A DNA stretch of 63,639 nucleotides from Deltaproteobacteria bacterium (GCA_024636215.1 JAGXHL010000016.1:1-63639), one strand, 5' to 3'. Positions 25,897 through 35,577 are shown, counted from the stretch's first letter. Numbers and translations are program-made. The notes: a model not told the origin generated them from the letters alone.

Positions 25897-26613
25897 ATGG
25901 CCAAACCCTGGAAGACCCTGGCAAGCATCAACACCGACGAAGGTGTCCTGGAACTCCGTCAACGCGATGAGCGTGATTTTCTGATCACTGTTGGTGGCCT
26001 GGTGTTGATGAACAGTATGGCGAATCGCTCCGAGGTGGTCCTTGGACAGCTCGGCTGTCAGCACCTCAAGAATCATTCTGCACCCCGGGTACTGGTGGGC
26101 GGCCTCGGTATGGGGTGCACCCTCCGGGCGGTCCTCGATTCTTTACCGGCAAGCGCTGAGGTCATCGTTGCAGAACTCAACCCTGTCGTCCTCGAGTGGT
26201 GCCGCGGGCCTTTGGCCGGTTTGACTGAGCACGCGGTCAGCGATCCTCGGGTTCACGTTGAGATCGGTGACGTGGCGGAGTTGGTTCGCAAAACGCCCCG
26301 CGAAGTGGACTCGAAAAAATTTGATGCCATCGTCTTTGACCTTTACAAGGGGCCGCATTATCATACCCACAAGATCAAGGACCCGCTCTACGGCAGTCGT
26401 GCAATCGACCATGTGAAAGCGGCCCTTAAGCCCGGCGGGGTCTTTTCCGTCTGGGGCGAGAATTATGATGAGGGCTTTGACAAGCGTCTTTGCTCCGCCG
26501 GCTTTAGCGTCAGTCACGAGCGTCCCGGCCGGGGAGGTTTTCGCCACGTGGTGTTCCTGGCGAAACTGACGGCTTCCAGAACCAAACCAGCGCAGCCTCA
26601 CAGGAAGAAGTGA
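25897..26613 (+). CDS. Spermidine synthase-like SAM-fold protein
   Basis: 238 residues of the spermidine synthase/methyltransferase fold. The nucleotide-binding loop VLVGGLGMGCTLRAVL, the acidic VIVAELNPVVLEW and the FDAIVFDLYKGPHY segment (catalytic aspartate position) are clear. It lacks the N-terminal beta-hairpin domain of true SpeE and is shorter than the roughly 285 residues usual there, so the substrate may differ. The C-terminus is a basic tail. No good Shine-Dalgarno is visible before the ATG at 25897. murB follows 43 bases later. Confidence 0.75.
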   Translation: MAKPWKTLASINTDEGVLELRQRDERDFLITVGGLVLMNSMANRSEVVLGQLGCQHLKNHSAPRVLVGGLGMGCTLRAVLDSLPASAEVIVAELNPVVLEWCRGPLAGLTEHAVSDPRVHVEIGDVAELVRKTPREVDSKKFDAIVFDLYKGPHYHTHKIKDPLYGSRAIDHVKAALKPGGVFSVWGENYDEGFDKRLCSAGFSVSHERPGRGGFRHVVFLAKLTASRTKPAQPHRKK

Positions 26614-26656
26614 CCGGCCATTTTCGCAAGCACCGACGACTCATGCAGGAAAACCT

Positions 26657-27643
26657 ATGTCCTTCCGATTACACTCCGATCATTATACCTCATCCCTCGA
26701 CCAGCTTGTTGATGCTGACATCGGTAGGACCCGGCGTGATGCACCGCTTGCGGAGCATAGCAGCTGGCAGATCGGCGGTCCTGCGGACCTGCTGGTCGAG
26801 CCTGAAACGATTGCTCAGGTGGCGCGCCTGGTCTGTTTTGCCCATGGTCAGAAACTCCCTCTGCTGGTGATCGGGCAGGGCACCAACTTGCTCTTCGATG
26901 ACGCCGGTTTGCGCGGTATTGTCCTTAAGCTTGGCAAGAACCTGTCCCGTGTTGAGATTGCAGAGAACCGGATTGTCGCCGAAGCCGGAACCTGGGTGCC
27001 CGGCCTGGCTCGCAAGGCGATGCTGGCCGGTCTGGCGGGGCTGGAACATACCATCGGTATCCCCGGAACTATTGGCGGCCTGGTCCTGATGAACGGCGGC
27101 AGCCAGCGCAAAGGTATCGGTGAGAACGTGCGCCGGGTCTGGATTGTCGATCAGGATGGCCGGCAGCTCGAACTCACTCGACATGAGTGTGCTTTTGATT
27201 ATCGCAGCAGCGCGCTGCAGGGGCGTGGTGCCGTGGTGGTCAGAGTGGAACTTGAGTGTGAACGACAGCCGCCCCGGCAGATACGAAGCCTGATGCTGGA
27301 CGATTTGCGGGAGCGTCGGCGCAAATTTCCGCGCAAACAGCCGAACTGTGGTTCAGTTTTTCTCAGCACCAGCGCAATGCACGCCAGCGTCGGGCCTCCG
27401 GGCAAGGTTATTGAAGACGCCGGCTTGAAAGGGACACGTATCGGCAAGGCGGAAGTCTCTCATCAACACGCCAATTTCATTGTCAATCTCGGCGGTGCCA
27501 CATCCGCAGACGTTTTGAGCCTGATTGCGCATATCCGCAAGGTTGTGCAGCAGCGGATCGGCTTTGCCCTGTGTTGTGAAGTTCGCTACGTGAGCCCGGG
27601 CGGGGACATTATCCCTGCTCATCGAGCTGGCCTCGCGGGCTGA
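26657..27643 (+). CDS. murB: UDP-N-acetylenolpyruvoylglucosamine reductase
   Basis: Reduces UDP-GlcNAc-enolpyruvate to UDP-MurNAc with NADPH and FAD in peptidoglycan synthesis. The 328 residues contain the FAD-binding loops WQIGGPADLLVEP and VIGQGTNLLFDD, GIPGTIGGLVLMNGG, and the type II pattern FPRKQPNCGSVFLS with the catalytic serine; IEDAGLKGTRIGKAEVSHQH is also typical. It lies away from the division/cell-wall cluster where murB often sits. Confidence 0.95.
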   Translation: MSFRLHSDHYTSSLDQLVDADIGRTRRDAPLAEHSSWQIGGPADLLVEPETIAQVARLVCFAHGQKLPLLVIGQGTNLLFDDAGLRGIVLKLGKNLSRVEIAENRIVAEAGTWVPGLARKAMLAGLAGLEHTIGIPGTIGGLVLMNGGSQRKGIGENVRRVWIVDQDGRQLELTRHECAFDYRSSALQGRGAVVVRVELECERQPPRQIRSLMLDDLRERRRKFPRKQPNCGSVFLSTSAMHASVGPPGKVIEDAGLKGTRIGKAEVSHQHANFIVNLGGATSADVLSLIAHIRKVVQQRIGFALCCEVRYVSPGGDIIPAHRAGLAG

Positions 27644-27681
27644 GATTGCGGCCGCTTGTTTATCTGCTTTGTGAGGTGGTC

Positions 27682-27999
27682 ATGAACGATAGAAATGAAG
27701 TCATACTGGAAACAGAAGAGGTTCGGGTCCGCATTATGCTCCTCGCAGCCGGGGAAGCGACGGCCTGGCACTTTCATACCGAGGTGACCGACCGCATGCT
27801 CTGCCTGCAAGGTTCGATCAGGGTTGAGTATCAGAGCCCCGAAGAGAGCATTACGCTTGCTTGCGGAGAGCGCTGTGAGGTTGCTGTCAAGCGGCGGCAC
27901 AGGGTGGTCAACCAGTCCTCGCAGGCGGCAAAGTATTTGCTGGTACAAGGGGTCGGTCGTTACGATTTTAATGTCGCAGGGGACGGTCCTCGCCGTTAA
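27682..27999 (+). CDS. Cupin-domain protein
   Basis: 105-residue single-domain cupin. Motif 1 is seen in EATAWHFHTEVTDRMLCLQG (metal-type histidines and glutamate) and motif 2 in VKRRHRVVNQS. The start at 27682 follows GAGGTGG; the frame stays open for 12 more codons without a ribosome site. Function unknown. It is downstream of murB on the same strand and could be in its operon. Confidence 0.8.
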   Translation: MNDRNEVILETEEVRVRIMLLAAGEATAWHFHTEVTDRMLCLQGSIRVEYQSPEESITLACGERCEVAVKRRHRVVNQSSQAAKYLLVQGVGRYDFNVAGDGPRR

Positions 28000-28052
28000 G
28001 GGGACCGCCCAGCTGTTCGCCTCGCGGCAGCTTCCTGGACGGGTCATTTTTT

Positions 28053-28277
28053 TTAGCGCAACGGGTCAAAAAGAGCGTCCAGCCCGTTCAGTTTGAATTC
28101 ATAAACCGCCTGCAACCGCCTGCCCAGCTTGCCTTGCGGAAAGCCTTTGCCGGCAAACCAGACCAGATAATCCTCCGGCAGATCGATGATCAGTCGCCCT
28201 TCGTACTTGCCGAACGGCATGCGCGCCCGCACCAGTTCAAGCAGCTCGCTGTGATCAAATTCGGGACTCTCGCTCAT
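28053..28277 (-). CDS. DUF3820 family protein
   Basis: 74-residue protein with the DUF3820 core: RMPFGKYEGRLIIDLPEDYLVWF followed by KGFPQGKLGRRLQAVYEF. Function unknown. The ATG at 28277 lies inside the 3' end of the upstream dus gene (9-base gap to its stop), and a TTG at 28298 is the alternative start. It is co-directional with dus. Confidence 0.85.
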   Translation of the reverse strand: MSESPEFDHSELLELVRARMPFGKYEGRLIIDLPEDYLVWFAGKGFPQGKLGRRLQAVYEFKLNGLDALFDPLR

Positions 28278-28284
28278 CAGCTTT

Positions 28285-29277
28285 TCACAGCTCCTCAATC
28301 AGGGCCGCCAGATCGGCGAGCTTGTGGGTGCGTTTCATCTTCGTGATTGGTTTGGCGAAGGCAGGTGTGTCGATAAAAGACAGCACATTCTTGACCTTGT
28401 CGAGGATTTGACGCTCGCCGCAGAACAACTCACTGTAAAGCCTTAACAGCTCCTTCAGGTAACGATGCAGCATCGCTGCGGTTTCAGCTGCCGTCGGTTC
28501 TTTGGTATTGTGCTTGCGCAGACGTTCAAAGAGCAGCGGATCAGAGATTGCACCCCGCCCGAGCATCAGGCCGGCGGCCCCGGTCTCAGCAAGGATGCGC
28601 AGCCCCTGGGCCGCAGTGCGGATATCACCGTTGGCGATGACCGGTATGGCTGTCTCATGAACGACCCGAGCCGTGATCCTGTGGTCCGCTGTGCCTGCAT
28701 ATTGTTGTTTGACCGTACGGGGATGAATGATCAGGAAGTCGACTTCGGCTGCGGCCATCAGCGGCAGCAGGGCAAAAATCTCTTCGGGGTCCTGGTAGCC
28801 GGCCCGCAACTTGATTGAGAAGGTGCCGGAGACGGCCTGGCGCAAGGCCGGCAGCATCTCAGCCAAAAGTTCCGGGTACTGCAGCATGGCGCCACCGCTT
28901 GCGCCGCTGGCCGTTCGCCCGTAGGGACAGCCCATATTCAGGTTGATATGCAGGGCACCGGCGGCCTCCGCGTGTCTGGCGGCCTCAACCAGAGCCTGGC
29001 TGCTGTTGCCGACCAGCTGTGCGACCAGAGGCACGCTGCCGATCGTGCTGGCAGCCTCTTTCAGGTCGTTTTTGGACAGGTGCTTGCGGCCGACGCTGCT
29101 GACGCGCATGAACTCGGTGAAAACCACGTCAGGGCGAACCCAGTCGATAAACAGTCCGCGCGTGGCGCGGTTGGTGAGACCCTGTAATGGCGCCAGCATG
29201 AGTGGTTTCACTCCAGCTTTCCAGGGCAGCGCGCGCAGGTCGTTGTTTCTCTTTGCTGAGTTTTGTTCGGCAGGCAT
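28285..29277 (-). CDS. dus: tRNA-dihydrouridine synthase
   Basis: Flavin enzyme that reduces uridines in tRNA D-loops, 330 residues. It has the TIM-barrel start LMLAPLQGLTNRATRGLF, the catalytic cysteine loop NMGCPYGRTASGASGG, the PRTVKQQYAGTADH phosphate region and AAGLMLGRGAISDPLLF. The sequence resembles the DusC-like branch more than DusA or DusB, but the exact site specificity is not decidable. Confidence 0.92.
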   Translation of the reverse strand: MPAEQNSAKRNNDLRALPWKAGVKPLMLAPLQGLTNRATRGLFIDWVRPDVVFTEFMRVSSVGRKHLSKNDLKEAASTIGSVPLVAQLVGNSSQALVEAARHAEAAGALHINLNMGCPYGRTASGASGGAMLQYPELLAEMLPALRQAVSGTFSIKLRAGYQDPEEIFALLPLMAAAEVDFLIIHPRTVKQQYAGTADHRITARVVHETAIPVIANGDIRTAAQGLRILAETGAAGLMLGRGAISDPLLFERLRKHNTKEPTAAETAAMLHRYLKELLRLYSELFCGERQILDKVKNVLSFIDTPAFAKPITKMKRTHKLADLAALIEEL

Positions 29278-29300
29278 CTGCTGGTCTCTAACTTTGATGT

Positions 29301-30299
29301 TTACGCGTTGACTGATGAAGTAGATGCTATAGCACTCTGGTTTCGGCCCGCCTGTTTGGCTTGGTAGAGGGCTTTGTCGGCCATGGCCATGACCTGGGAC
29401 GGGGAGAGGCTCTGATTGGGGATTACGCTGGCGATGCCGGCGCTGATCGTCACATGGGAAGAGGCCGGTGAATCTTCGTGCTTGAGTTGCAGTTGCCGAA
29501 TTTTTTCATGCATGGTTTCCGCCAGCTCCACAGCTCCCTGCAGATCGGTATGCGGCAGGATGGCGACAAATTCTTCTCCTCCGTAGCGGGCCAGCAGGTC
29601 TCCGGGCCGACAGAGCGCTCCCTGCAGCGCCCAGGCGACCTTCTGCAGGCAGACATCGCCCTTCAGGTGGCCGTAATGATCATTGTAATTTTTGAAATGG
29701 TCAATGTCGATCATGATCACGGAAAATGGCTGCTGCTCGCGCTGCTCTCTCAGCCATTCACGGGAGAGGAATTCATTGAATGAGCGCCGATTGGCCACAC
29801 CTGTGAGGCTGTCGGTTGTGGACAGTCTTTCCAGCTCACGATTCATCTCGGCAAGCCGCTCGTTAAGCACCAGCAGATCGTCTTCACGGGCTTTGCGCTG
29901 GTTCATTTCGGTTTTTAAACGCAGGGCCGAACGGATTCTGGCCAGCAACTCCGTGTGGCTGGGAGGCTTGGTAATGTAGTCAGTGGCACCAGCTGAAAAG
30001 GCGGCCTCCAGGCCATCGAGATGGTCGGCTCCACTGATGACGATAATCGGAATGTCACGGAAAACGTCGTGCTCAGAAAGTTCCCGGCAGGCATCGATGC
30101 CGCTTTTCCCAGGCAGGTTGATATCCAGCAGGATCAGGTCGAGGTCGGTGATGATTGGCACCGGGTCGTCGAAGCCGATGGTTGTGTAGGCATCCTCGAT
30201 CGTCTCGCAAAGGATAAGTTCCTTGTAACCGACTTCCTTGAGCAGGTCACCAATGAAAGTACGGGAAACCAGTGAATCGTCAACAATCAGAATACTCAT
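29301..30299 (-). CDS. Response regulator-diguanylate cyclase (REC-GGDEF)
   Basis: 332-residue two-domain protein making cyclic-di-GMP. The receiver domain (about 1-120) has the phosphoacceptor D59 in LILLDINLPGKSG and the KPPSHTELLARIR lysine region. A coiled linker (about 125-160) leads to a GGDEF domain with the active-site variant GGEEF in RYGGEEFVAIL and the metal-binding MIDIDHFKNYNDHYGH. An upstream I-site (RxxD) is present as RPGD five residues before GGEEF. No cognate kinase is adjacent. Confidence 0.93.
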   Translation of the reverse strand: MSILIVDDSLVSRTFIGDLLKEVGYKELILCETIEDAYTTIGFDDPVPIITDLDLILLDINLPGKSGIDACRELSEHDVFRDIPIIVISGADHLDGLEAAFSAGATDYITKPPSHTELLARIRSALRLKTEMNQRKAREDDLLVLNERLAEMNRELERLSTTDSLTGVANRRSFNEFLSREWLREQREQQPFSVIMIDIDHFKNYNDHYGHLKGDVCLQKVAWALQGALCRPGDLLARYGGEEFVAILPHTDLQGAVELAETMHEKIRQLQLKHEDSPASSHVTISAGIASVIPNQSLSPSQVMAMADKALYQAKQAGRNQSAIASTSSVNA

Positions 30300-30407
30300 T
30301 TCGTCACCATAAAGAAAACCAGGCTGCGTGCTATCTTAACAGAATAACCTAAAGACTAGAAAGTGAAAGGCCTTCGTGTAATAACAGAGTCGGTCCCTGC
30401 TGGCAGA

Positions 30408-32282
30408 TTAATGGTTCAAGGCGTCAAGCTCTTCCCATCGGGCATAGGCCCCAGCCAGTTCCGCTTCGAGCCTTTCCAGCCGGATGGTGGTTTCAGCGAC
30501 CTGCTCGCCGGCGGTGCGGTAAAAGTCTGGGTCAGCCATTGTCTCATGGAGTTCGGCCAGCTCCGTCTCCAGAGCGTCTATCCTGGCCGGCAGGTCTGCC
30601 AGTTCATGCTTCTCTTTGAACGTCAGTTTGCGCACGCGTTCTCTTTTCGGCTTCTCCTTGCTGGTTTCAACGACCTGCGGCGCTGCGGTCTCTTCCCTCT
30701 GGTCCAGCCAGTCATCATAGCCGCCGACATACTCGCCAATCCGGCCATTGTCTTCGAAGACGATCGTGCTGGTGACCACGCGGTTGAGAAACGCCCGGTC
30801 GTGGCTGACCAGAAACAGGGTGCCCTTGAAGTCTGCGAGCAGCTCTTCGAGCAGATCCAGGGTTTCCAGATCGAGGTCGTTGGTGGGCTCGTCGAGGACC
30901 AGAACGTTGGCCTCCCGGGTGAAAAGCCGGGCGAGTAACAGCCGATTGCGTTCCCCTCCGGAAAGAATGCGCACCGGGCTGCGGATGCGGTCGGGGGTGA
31001 AGAGAAAGTCCTGCAGGTAACCGATCACGTGTCGGGCTTTGCCGCCGACCACGACAGTGTCCTGCTCGCCGGCGAGATTCTGCTGGACGGTCAAGTCCGG
31101 ATTGAGCTGCTCCCGGAGCTGGTCGAAGTAAATCGTCTGCAGGTTGGTGCCGAGTTTCACCTCACCCTGCTGCGGCTGCAGCTCGCCGAGAATCAGCTTG
31201 AGCAGGGTGGTCTTACCCGCTCCGTTCGGACCGATGATGCCGATCCGGTCACCACGGATGACGGTGGTGGAAAAGTCTTTTACCACGCAGGTGTCAGCAT
31301 AGGCGAAGGACAGTCCGGTCACTTCGGCGACCAGCTTGCCGCTGCGGTCAGCTTCCTGCAGGTTGAAGTTGGCCGTGCCGAGGCGGGCGCGTCTCTGGCT
31401 GCGTTCCTCCCGCATCTTCTTCAGCTCGCGCACCCGCCCTTCGTTGCGGGTGCGTCGCGCCTTGATACCTTTGCGGATCCAGATTTCTTCTTCGGCCAGC
31501 TTTTTGTCAAAGCGGGCGTTCTCCTGGCTCTCCGCGTGCAGATGCTCTTCCTTGCGCTGCAGGAAGGTATCGTAGTCGCAGGCGAAGTCGTAGAGGCGGC
31601 CACGATCGATCTCGACAATGCGGGTTGCCAGGTTGCGCAAAAAGGCCCGGTCATGGGTGACAAAGACCAGGGTCAGATGCTCGCGCTTGAGAAACTCTTC
31701 CAGCCAGGTAATCGATTCGATGTCCAGGTGGTTGGTCGGCTCATCGAGTAACAGGATATCGGGGTTGCTCGCCAGGGCTCTGCCAAGGAGAACCCGCCGC
31801 ATCATCCCGCCCGAAAGACCCTGGACCGGCAGGTTGCCATCCAGCTTGAGGCGGGAGAGGACCTGCTCGATCTGTTGCTGCCAGGCCCAGCCATCAGAAC
31901 TTTCCAACTCATGCTGGATCTCGGAGAGTTCTTCGTGCCGTGTCTCTTCGCCCTGTTCCATGCGCAGACTCAGTGTGTGATAGCGGTTCAGCAGCGAACC
32001 TGCCTGACCAAGCCCCTCGGCGATGGCCTGGTAAATCGTGCCTCGCTGGTTGCGCGGAACATCCTGCTCCAGGCGGGCGACACGCAGACCCTGTTGACGA
32101 TCGATGACGCCAGCATCGGGCGCAAGCTCGCCGGCGATCACCTTGAGCAGGGTCGATTTGCCCGTGCCGTTGCGACCGAGCAGGCAGATACGCTCGCCCT
32201 TGGAAATGCGCAGGGAGACGTCCTCGAAAAGTCGCGGCCCCCCGAAAGCCAGACTGATGTTGCGGAGATTGATAAATGCCAT
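30408..32282 (-). CDS. ABC-F ATPase (Uup-like)
   Basis: 624-residue cytosolic ABC-F protein with two ATPase domains and no membrane part. Domain 1 Walker A is GRNGTGKST with the LSGGMMRRVLLGRAL signature; domain 2 has GPNGAGKTT and LSGGERNRLLLARL. A C-terminal coiled coil (about 540-620) as in Uup is present. Proteins of this group act on ribosomes or replication intermediates. The start at 32282 (MAFINLRNIS) follows AAAGAGAG, and a longer frame of 21 codons is rejected. Confidence 0.93.
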   Translation of the reverse strand: MAFINLRNISLAFGGPRLFEDVSLRISKGERICLLGRNGTGKSTLLKVIAGELAPDAGVIDRQQGLRVARLEQDVPRNQRGTIYQAIAEGLGQAGSLLNRYHTLSLRMEQGEETRHEELSEIQHELESSDGWAWQQQIEQVLSRLKLDGNLPVQGLSGGMMRRVLLGRALASNPDILLLDEPTNHLDIESITWLEEFLKREHLTLVFVTHDRAFLRNLATRIVEIDRGRLYDFACDYDTFLQRKEEHLHAESQENARFDKKLAEEEIWIRKGIKARRTRNEGRVRELKKMREERSQRRARLGTANFNLQEADRSGKLVAEVTGLSFAYADTCVVKDFSTTVIRGDRIGIIGPNGAGKTTLLKLILGELQPQQGEVKLGTNLQTIYFDQLREQLNPDLTVQQNLAGEQDTVVVGGKARHVIGYLQDFLFTPDRIRSPVRILSGGERNRLLLARLFTREANVLVLDEPTNDLDLETLDLLEELLADFKGTLFLVSHDRAFLNRVVTSTIVFEDNGRIGEYVGGYDDWLDQREETAAPQVVETSKEKPKRERVRKLTFKEKHELADLPARIDALETELAELHETMADPDFYRTAGEQVAETTIRLERLEAELAGAYARWEELDALNH

Positions 32283-32508
32283 GGAGACTCTCTTTCCGGA
32301 TAATCGACAGGGATTATGGCAGAGGGCGGTTGCCATGCAAAGCAAAATGCTTGGTTTTTGTCATTCTTCCACACAGAGGCAGACCCAGGTGGTGGGAGAG
32401 GCCGCGCGCAGAGTGCTTAAAATTGCTGCGACCGATGTTTTTGTCCTGTACTCGAGGTTCTTGATGTTAAACTGAAACGCCACAAAAATTATCAGAATGG
32501 AGATATCG

Positions 32509-33342
32509 ATGTTCGAATTCGGTCGAATGAACCAGCTTGTCGTGTCCAGAATTGATGACCAGGGCGCCTGGTTGCGCAGCGGTCGGCAAGAGGCCCTTTT
32601 GCCAAAGCGGGAACTTGACGAAGAGCTCAAAGTCGGGGATGCGCTGTTGGTTTTTGTTTATGCGGATGCCAGCGGTAATCCTGTTGCCACCTTGCGTCAG
32701 CCCTTTGCCGAGGTCGGCGAGTACGCCCTGTTGCGTGCCAGTCAGGTCAATGAGCATGGGGCCTTCATGGACTGGGGGTTGTTCAAGGACCTGTTGGTTC
32801 CGGTGAAAGAACAGCTGGAGCCGATGAAGCCCGGCGGTCGCTACCTGGTCAAGGTGCGACTTGATCGCGAGGGCCGGCCGATCGGGACGGCGCGGGTCGA
32901 AAAAGGTCTTTCAGCTGTCGATGAGACTCTCGGGGAAGGTCAGGAGGTCGACCTGATCGTCTATGAGTTTACCGAGCTTGGCGCCAAGGTGATTATCAAC
33001 CACCGCTTTGCCGGCTTGCTCTACAAGGATGAAATCGGCGGCCGCCTGAAATATGGAGACCAGGTGAAGGGCTATATCAGGCAGATTCGTGCCGATGGCA
33101 AGGTCGATTGCACCCTGAGCCTGGGCACCCGCACCGACCGCGCTGATGCCAGGAGCGTGGTCATGCAGGCCCTGATTGATCATGAGGGCTTTCTGCCCCT
33201 GCACGACAAAAGTCCGGCAGAGGATATCCAGGAAGAGCTCGGTTTGAGCAAGAAGCTGTTCAAGAAAGGTGTTGGCGCTCTGTACAAAGAGGGGCTGGTT
33301 GAACTGCCGGGTGATGGCGTGCGCTTGAAAAACAGCGTCTGA
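32509..33342 (+). CDS. S1-domain RNA-binding protein (CvfB/YitL-like)
   Basis: 277-residue protein of the CvfB family, which has S1-like OB folds followed by a winged helix. Visible are NQLVVSRIDDQGAWL, a second fold with RASQVNEHGAFMDWGLFKDL, another with ELGAKVIINHRFAGLLY, and the C-terminal wHTH ELGLSKKLFKKGVGALYKEG. Family members affect RNA turnover and virulence in other bacteria. The start at 32509 has GGAG seven bases upstream; the ATG at 32497 lacks a site. Confidence 0.9.
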   Translation: MFEFGRMNQLVVSRIDDQGAWLRSGRQEALLPKRELDEELKVGDALLVFVYADASGNPVATLRQPFAEVGEYALLRASQVNEHGAFMDWGLFKDLLVPVKEQLEPMKPGGRYLVKVRLDREGRPIGTARVEKGLSAVDETLGEGQEVDLIVYEFTELGAKVIINHRFAGLLYKDEIGGRLKYGDQVKGYIRQIRADGKVDCTLSLGTRTDRADARSVVMQALIDHEGFLPLHDKSPAEDIQEELGLSKKLFKKGVGALYKEGLVELPGDGVRLKNSV

Positions 33343-33456
33343 ATCCTTTGCGGTGTTTGACAGACCCCTGTCGCTATTGTAGAAGTTTAAAGAAGTGTTT
33401 TTGAACATGCCAAAGGTCAACCAAGTTTTTCATAATAACTTCTAAGGAGAATTGAC

Positions 33457-33648
33457 ATGGCAACTTACACCTGTGCTAAATGCGGAATGGGCGTCAATGC
33501 AACCTGCGCCAAATGCGACGCCCCCCTTGAAAATGACTCTCTGGTGCTGGATGACGGCAACAGCGTGCAGGTTTCCAAGTGCCCCAACGGCCACGGCAAG
33601 ATCAAGTCGCCCATGTGCTGTGGCGAAGATATGAGCTGCTCACTGTAA
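33457..33648 (+). CDS. Cysteine-rich mini-protein (zinc-ribbon-like)
   Basis: 63 residues, not a recognised named family. Cysteines fall at positions 6, 9, 17, 20, 42, 54, 55 and 61, with H46. CAKCG and CAKCD repeat the same C-A-K-C knuckle, and KCPNGHG could complete a second site. This suggests zinc or another metal. AAGGAG lies seven bases before the ATG, and it has its own terminator, so it is a real monocistronic gene. It sits immediately beside the decayed island. Confidence 0.8.
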   Translation: MATYTCAKCGMGVNATCAKCDAPLENDSLVLDDGNSVQVSKCPNGHGKIKSPMCCGEDMSCSL

Positions 33649-33671
33649 AACAGATCCCATCCAGAGTATTT

Positions 33672-33697
33672 GAAGGGCAGCCGGTCGGCTGCCCTTC
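33672..33697 (+). terminator. Terminator after Cys-rich mini-protein
   Basis: The stem GAAGGGCAGCC/GGCTGCCCTTC, perfect, followed by GTCGTTTTCGTC. Confidence 0.85.
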
Positions 33698-33777
33698 GTC
33701 GTTTTCGTCGAACCCCTGTTCCTTGACGGCGTGGCCCTGCTGCTTACTAAATATCCTTTGGAAATCTTATTCTCTCT

Positions 33778-33899
33778 TCACCTGCCGGCCCAAGGGTCGT
33801 CATCCCCGAGTGGTTCTATCGGGGATCCAGGCTTTCAACTCTGCAAAATCTGGATTCCGGCTAAAAACATGCCGGAATGACGCTGGTAGGAGTCGCATT
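33778..33899. repeat. Left inverted repeat of the 33.8-37.4 kb island (dRS3-like palindromes)
   Basis: About 120 bases made of two palindromic units: CATCCCCGAG..TCGGGGATCCAG and TGGATTCCGG..CCGGAATGACG. The same stretch occurs in reverse orientation at 37302-37420, nearly identical over its whole length, starting with TCACCTGCCGGCCCAAGGG. Palindromes of the form (CGTCATTCC..GGAATCCAG) are widespread repeats in proteobacteria. Confidence 0.9.
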
Positions 33900-33908
33900 C
33901 AGTGATCG

Positions 33909-34014
33909 ATGAGGTACTAACCGCAACCATGAGTGGGGAGGCATGAGAGCATAGGATGGAAGAAACGCCAAGGGGAGAACGATGCGGTTCTCATTGTTCA
34001 CCAGCATCCTACGT
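33909..34014. repeat. Cruciform repeat (second palindrome family), degenerate copy 2
   Basis: It shares GAGGTACTAACCGCA and GATGCGGTTCTCATTGTTCACC followed by AGCATCCTACG with the copy at 19904-20008. The left arm is less conserved. It lies between the left inverted repeat and the truncated AlbA-like gene. Confidence 0.7.
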
Positions 34015-34202
34015 TCCGGTTGCAACGTCTGGAAGTTTTCGGTTTACCCACCAGAAAGAGTCGGTTAGAGTGAAATCTATTAATTTCCAGGGGGTGGAAA
34101 ATGTTGTTGCAGGCAGGGGTTCGACATTGAGAGAGGCTTGAATGACCACTTGAGGTTGGCCTGAGGGCTGACGGAAAGTGGTTTTTGTTTTGTGGGGGGT
34201 GA

Positions 34203-35495
34203 GGTTGTTGTAGGTTTAAGTTTACAACTTTGCAAGCCTGGCACCGATGTTTGACCGCCACTTATGAAGTGCAGGGTAAATTGATTCTGGTACTGTGGGT
34301 GCCGGGCGGGGAAACCCGGCCTTACAAGGCCAGAACCCGCCTGGGTGACAAAAAGGCGGACTGGGCGTTTTATATGCGCAAGCACACCAGTACGGTACGC
34401 GCCAAAGGGGCGGATGAGCGGGAGCTGTTGTCGCTTGCCGCGACGGTGCCTTTTGATGATCGCTACCGGCAGGGTGCCAGCCTTACTGATCTGTCGCCTC
34501 ATCTGATGCGCGAGTTCCTGCAGGAAATTGGTAGTGAGTTGGCGGGCGAAGCCGCAAGTTTGGATGTCGAAGCGCTGGGGCGGCGTATGAATGTGGTGGG
34601 CGGCCCGGCGGAGATGACATTTCCGAAAAATGTCGGCCTGCTGTTTTTCAACGACCACCCGGAGCAGTTTTTCCCGGCCACCCAGATTGATGTGGTGTAT
34701 TTCCCCGATGGGCCGGGCGGTGACCGCTTCGAGGAAAAGGAATTTCGCGGCCCGCTGGGGCGCATTACCCGCGATGCGGTCGATTACATTGCCCGGAATT
34801 ACCTGAAGGAAACCGTTATCAAACACCCGGATCGGCCCCAGGCGGAGCGTTTCTGGAACTACCCGCTAGCGGCCATTGAAGAGGCGGTGGTGAATGCGGT
34901 GTATCACCGCTCCTATGAAATCCGCGAGCCGATTGAGGTGCGCATCACCCCGGAAGAGCTGCTGGTGCTGAGTTTTCCCGGCCCGGACCGTTCCATTCGC
35001 ATGGAAGACCTGCAAGCAGGCCGCGCCGTCAGCCGCCGCTACCGCAACCGCCGTATCGGCGAGTTTCTGGAAGAACTGGACCTTACCGAAGGCCGCTCCA
35101 CCGGCATCCCCAAGGTGTTGCGCGTGATGCAAGCCAACGGCTCACCCCAGCCACGCTTTGAAAGTGACGACGAGCGCAGTTCGTTTTTGATCCGCTTGCC
35201 GGTGCATGAGGGGTTTATTGAAGAGCCTGGCACCAAAGTCACCCCCGAAGTCACCCCCGAAGTCACCCCCGAAGTGGGAAGGCTGCTTGAGGTGCTTCAG
35301 GGCGAAATGGGGCGCACAGAGCTGATGCAAGCCCTGGGCTTGAAGGACGAAAAGCATTTCCGGGAACACTATCAGCAAACGGCTATTGGCCAAGGGCTGA
35401 TCGAAATGACCATCCCCGATAAACCTCGCAGCCGCCTTCAGAAATACCGGCTGACGAGTAAAGGCCAAGCATGGCTGGAAGAGGGACAGGAATGA
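34203..35495 (+). pseudogene. 5'-truncated AlbA/RecG-like ATP-binding regulator
   Basis: The open frame (first usable TTG at 34230) matches a well-known family associated with type I restriction loci: Schlafen AlbA_2 DNA-binding half, then a HATPase_c_4 domain (AAIEEAVVNAVYHRSYE; GRSTGIPKVLRVMQANGSPQPRF) and a C-terminal winged helix. It enters the family alignment only at about KLILVLWVPGGETRPYKAR, so roughly the first hundred residues are missing and the DNA upstream of about 34260 is unrelated. A 12-base unit encoding TPEV is repeated three times near 35240. No ribosome site or promoter is visible, so I consider it a remnant. Confidence 0.75.
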
Positions 35496-35536
35496 GGGCT
35501 CACCATTATCACAAGTCCAGTGGACGCCCGGCCTCC

Positions 35537-35566
35537 GATCATTTTCGTGGCGCCAGGAAAATGATC
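35537..35566. promoter_or_regulatory. 30-base near-perfect palindrome before the methylase
   Basis: GATCATTTTC and GAAAATGATC flank the central palindrome TGGCGCCA. It lies 12 bases before the 22-codon leader frame. It could be an operator or an RNA hairpin controlling hsdM. Confidence 0.55.
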
Positions 35567-35577
35567 AGGGTGATCGT

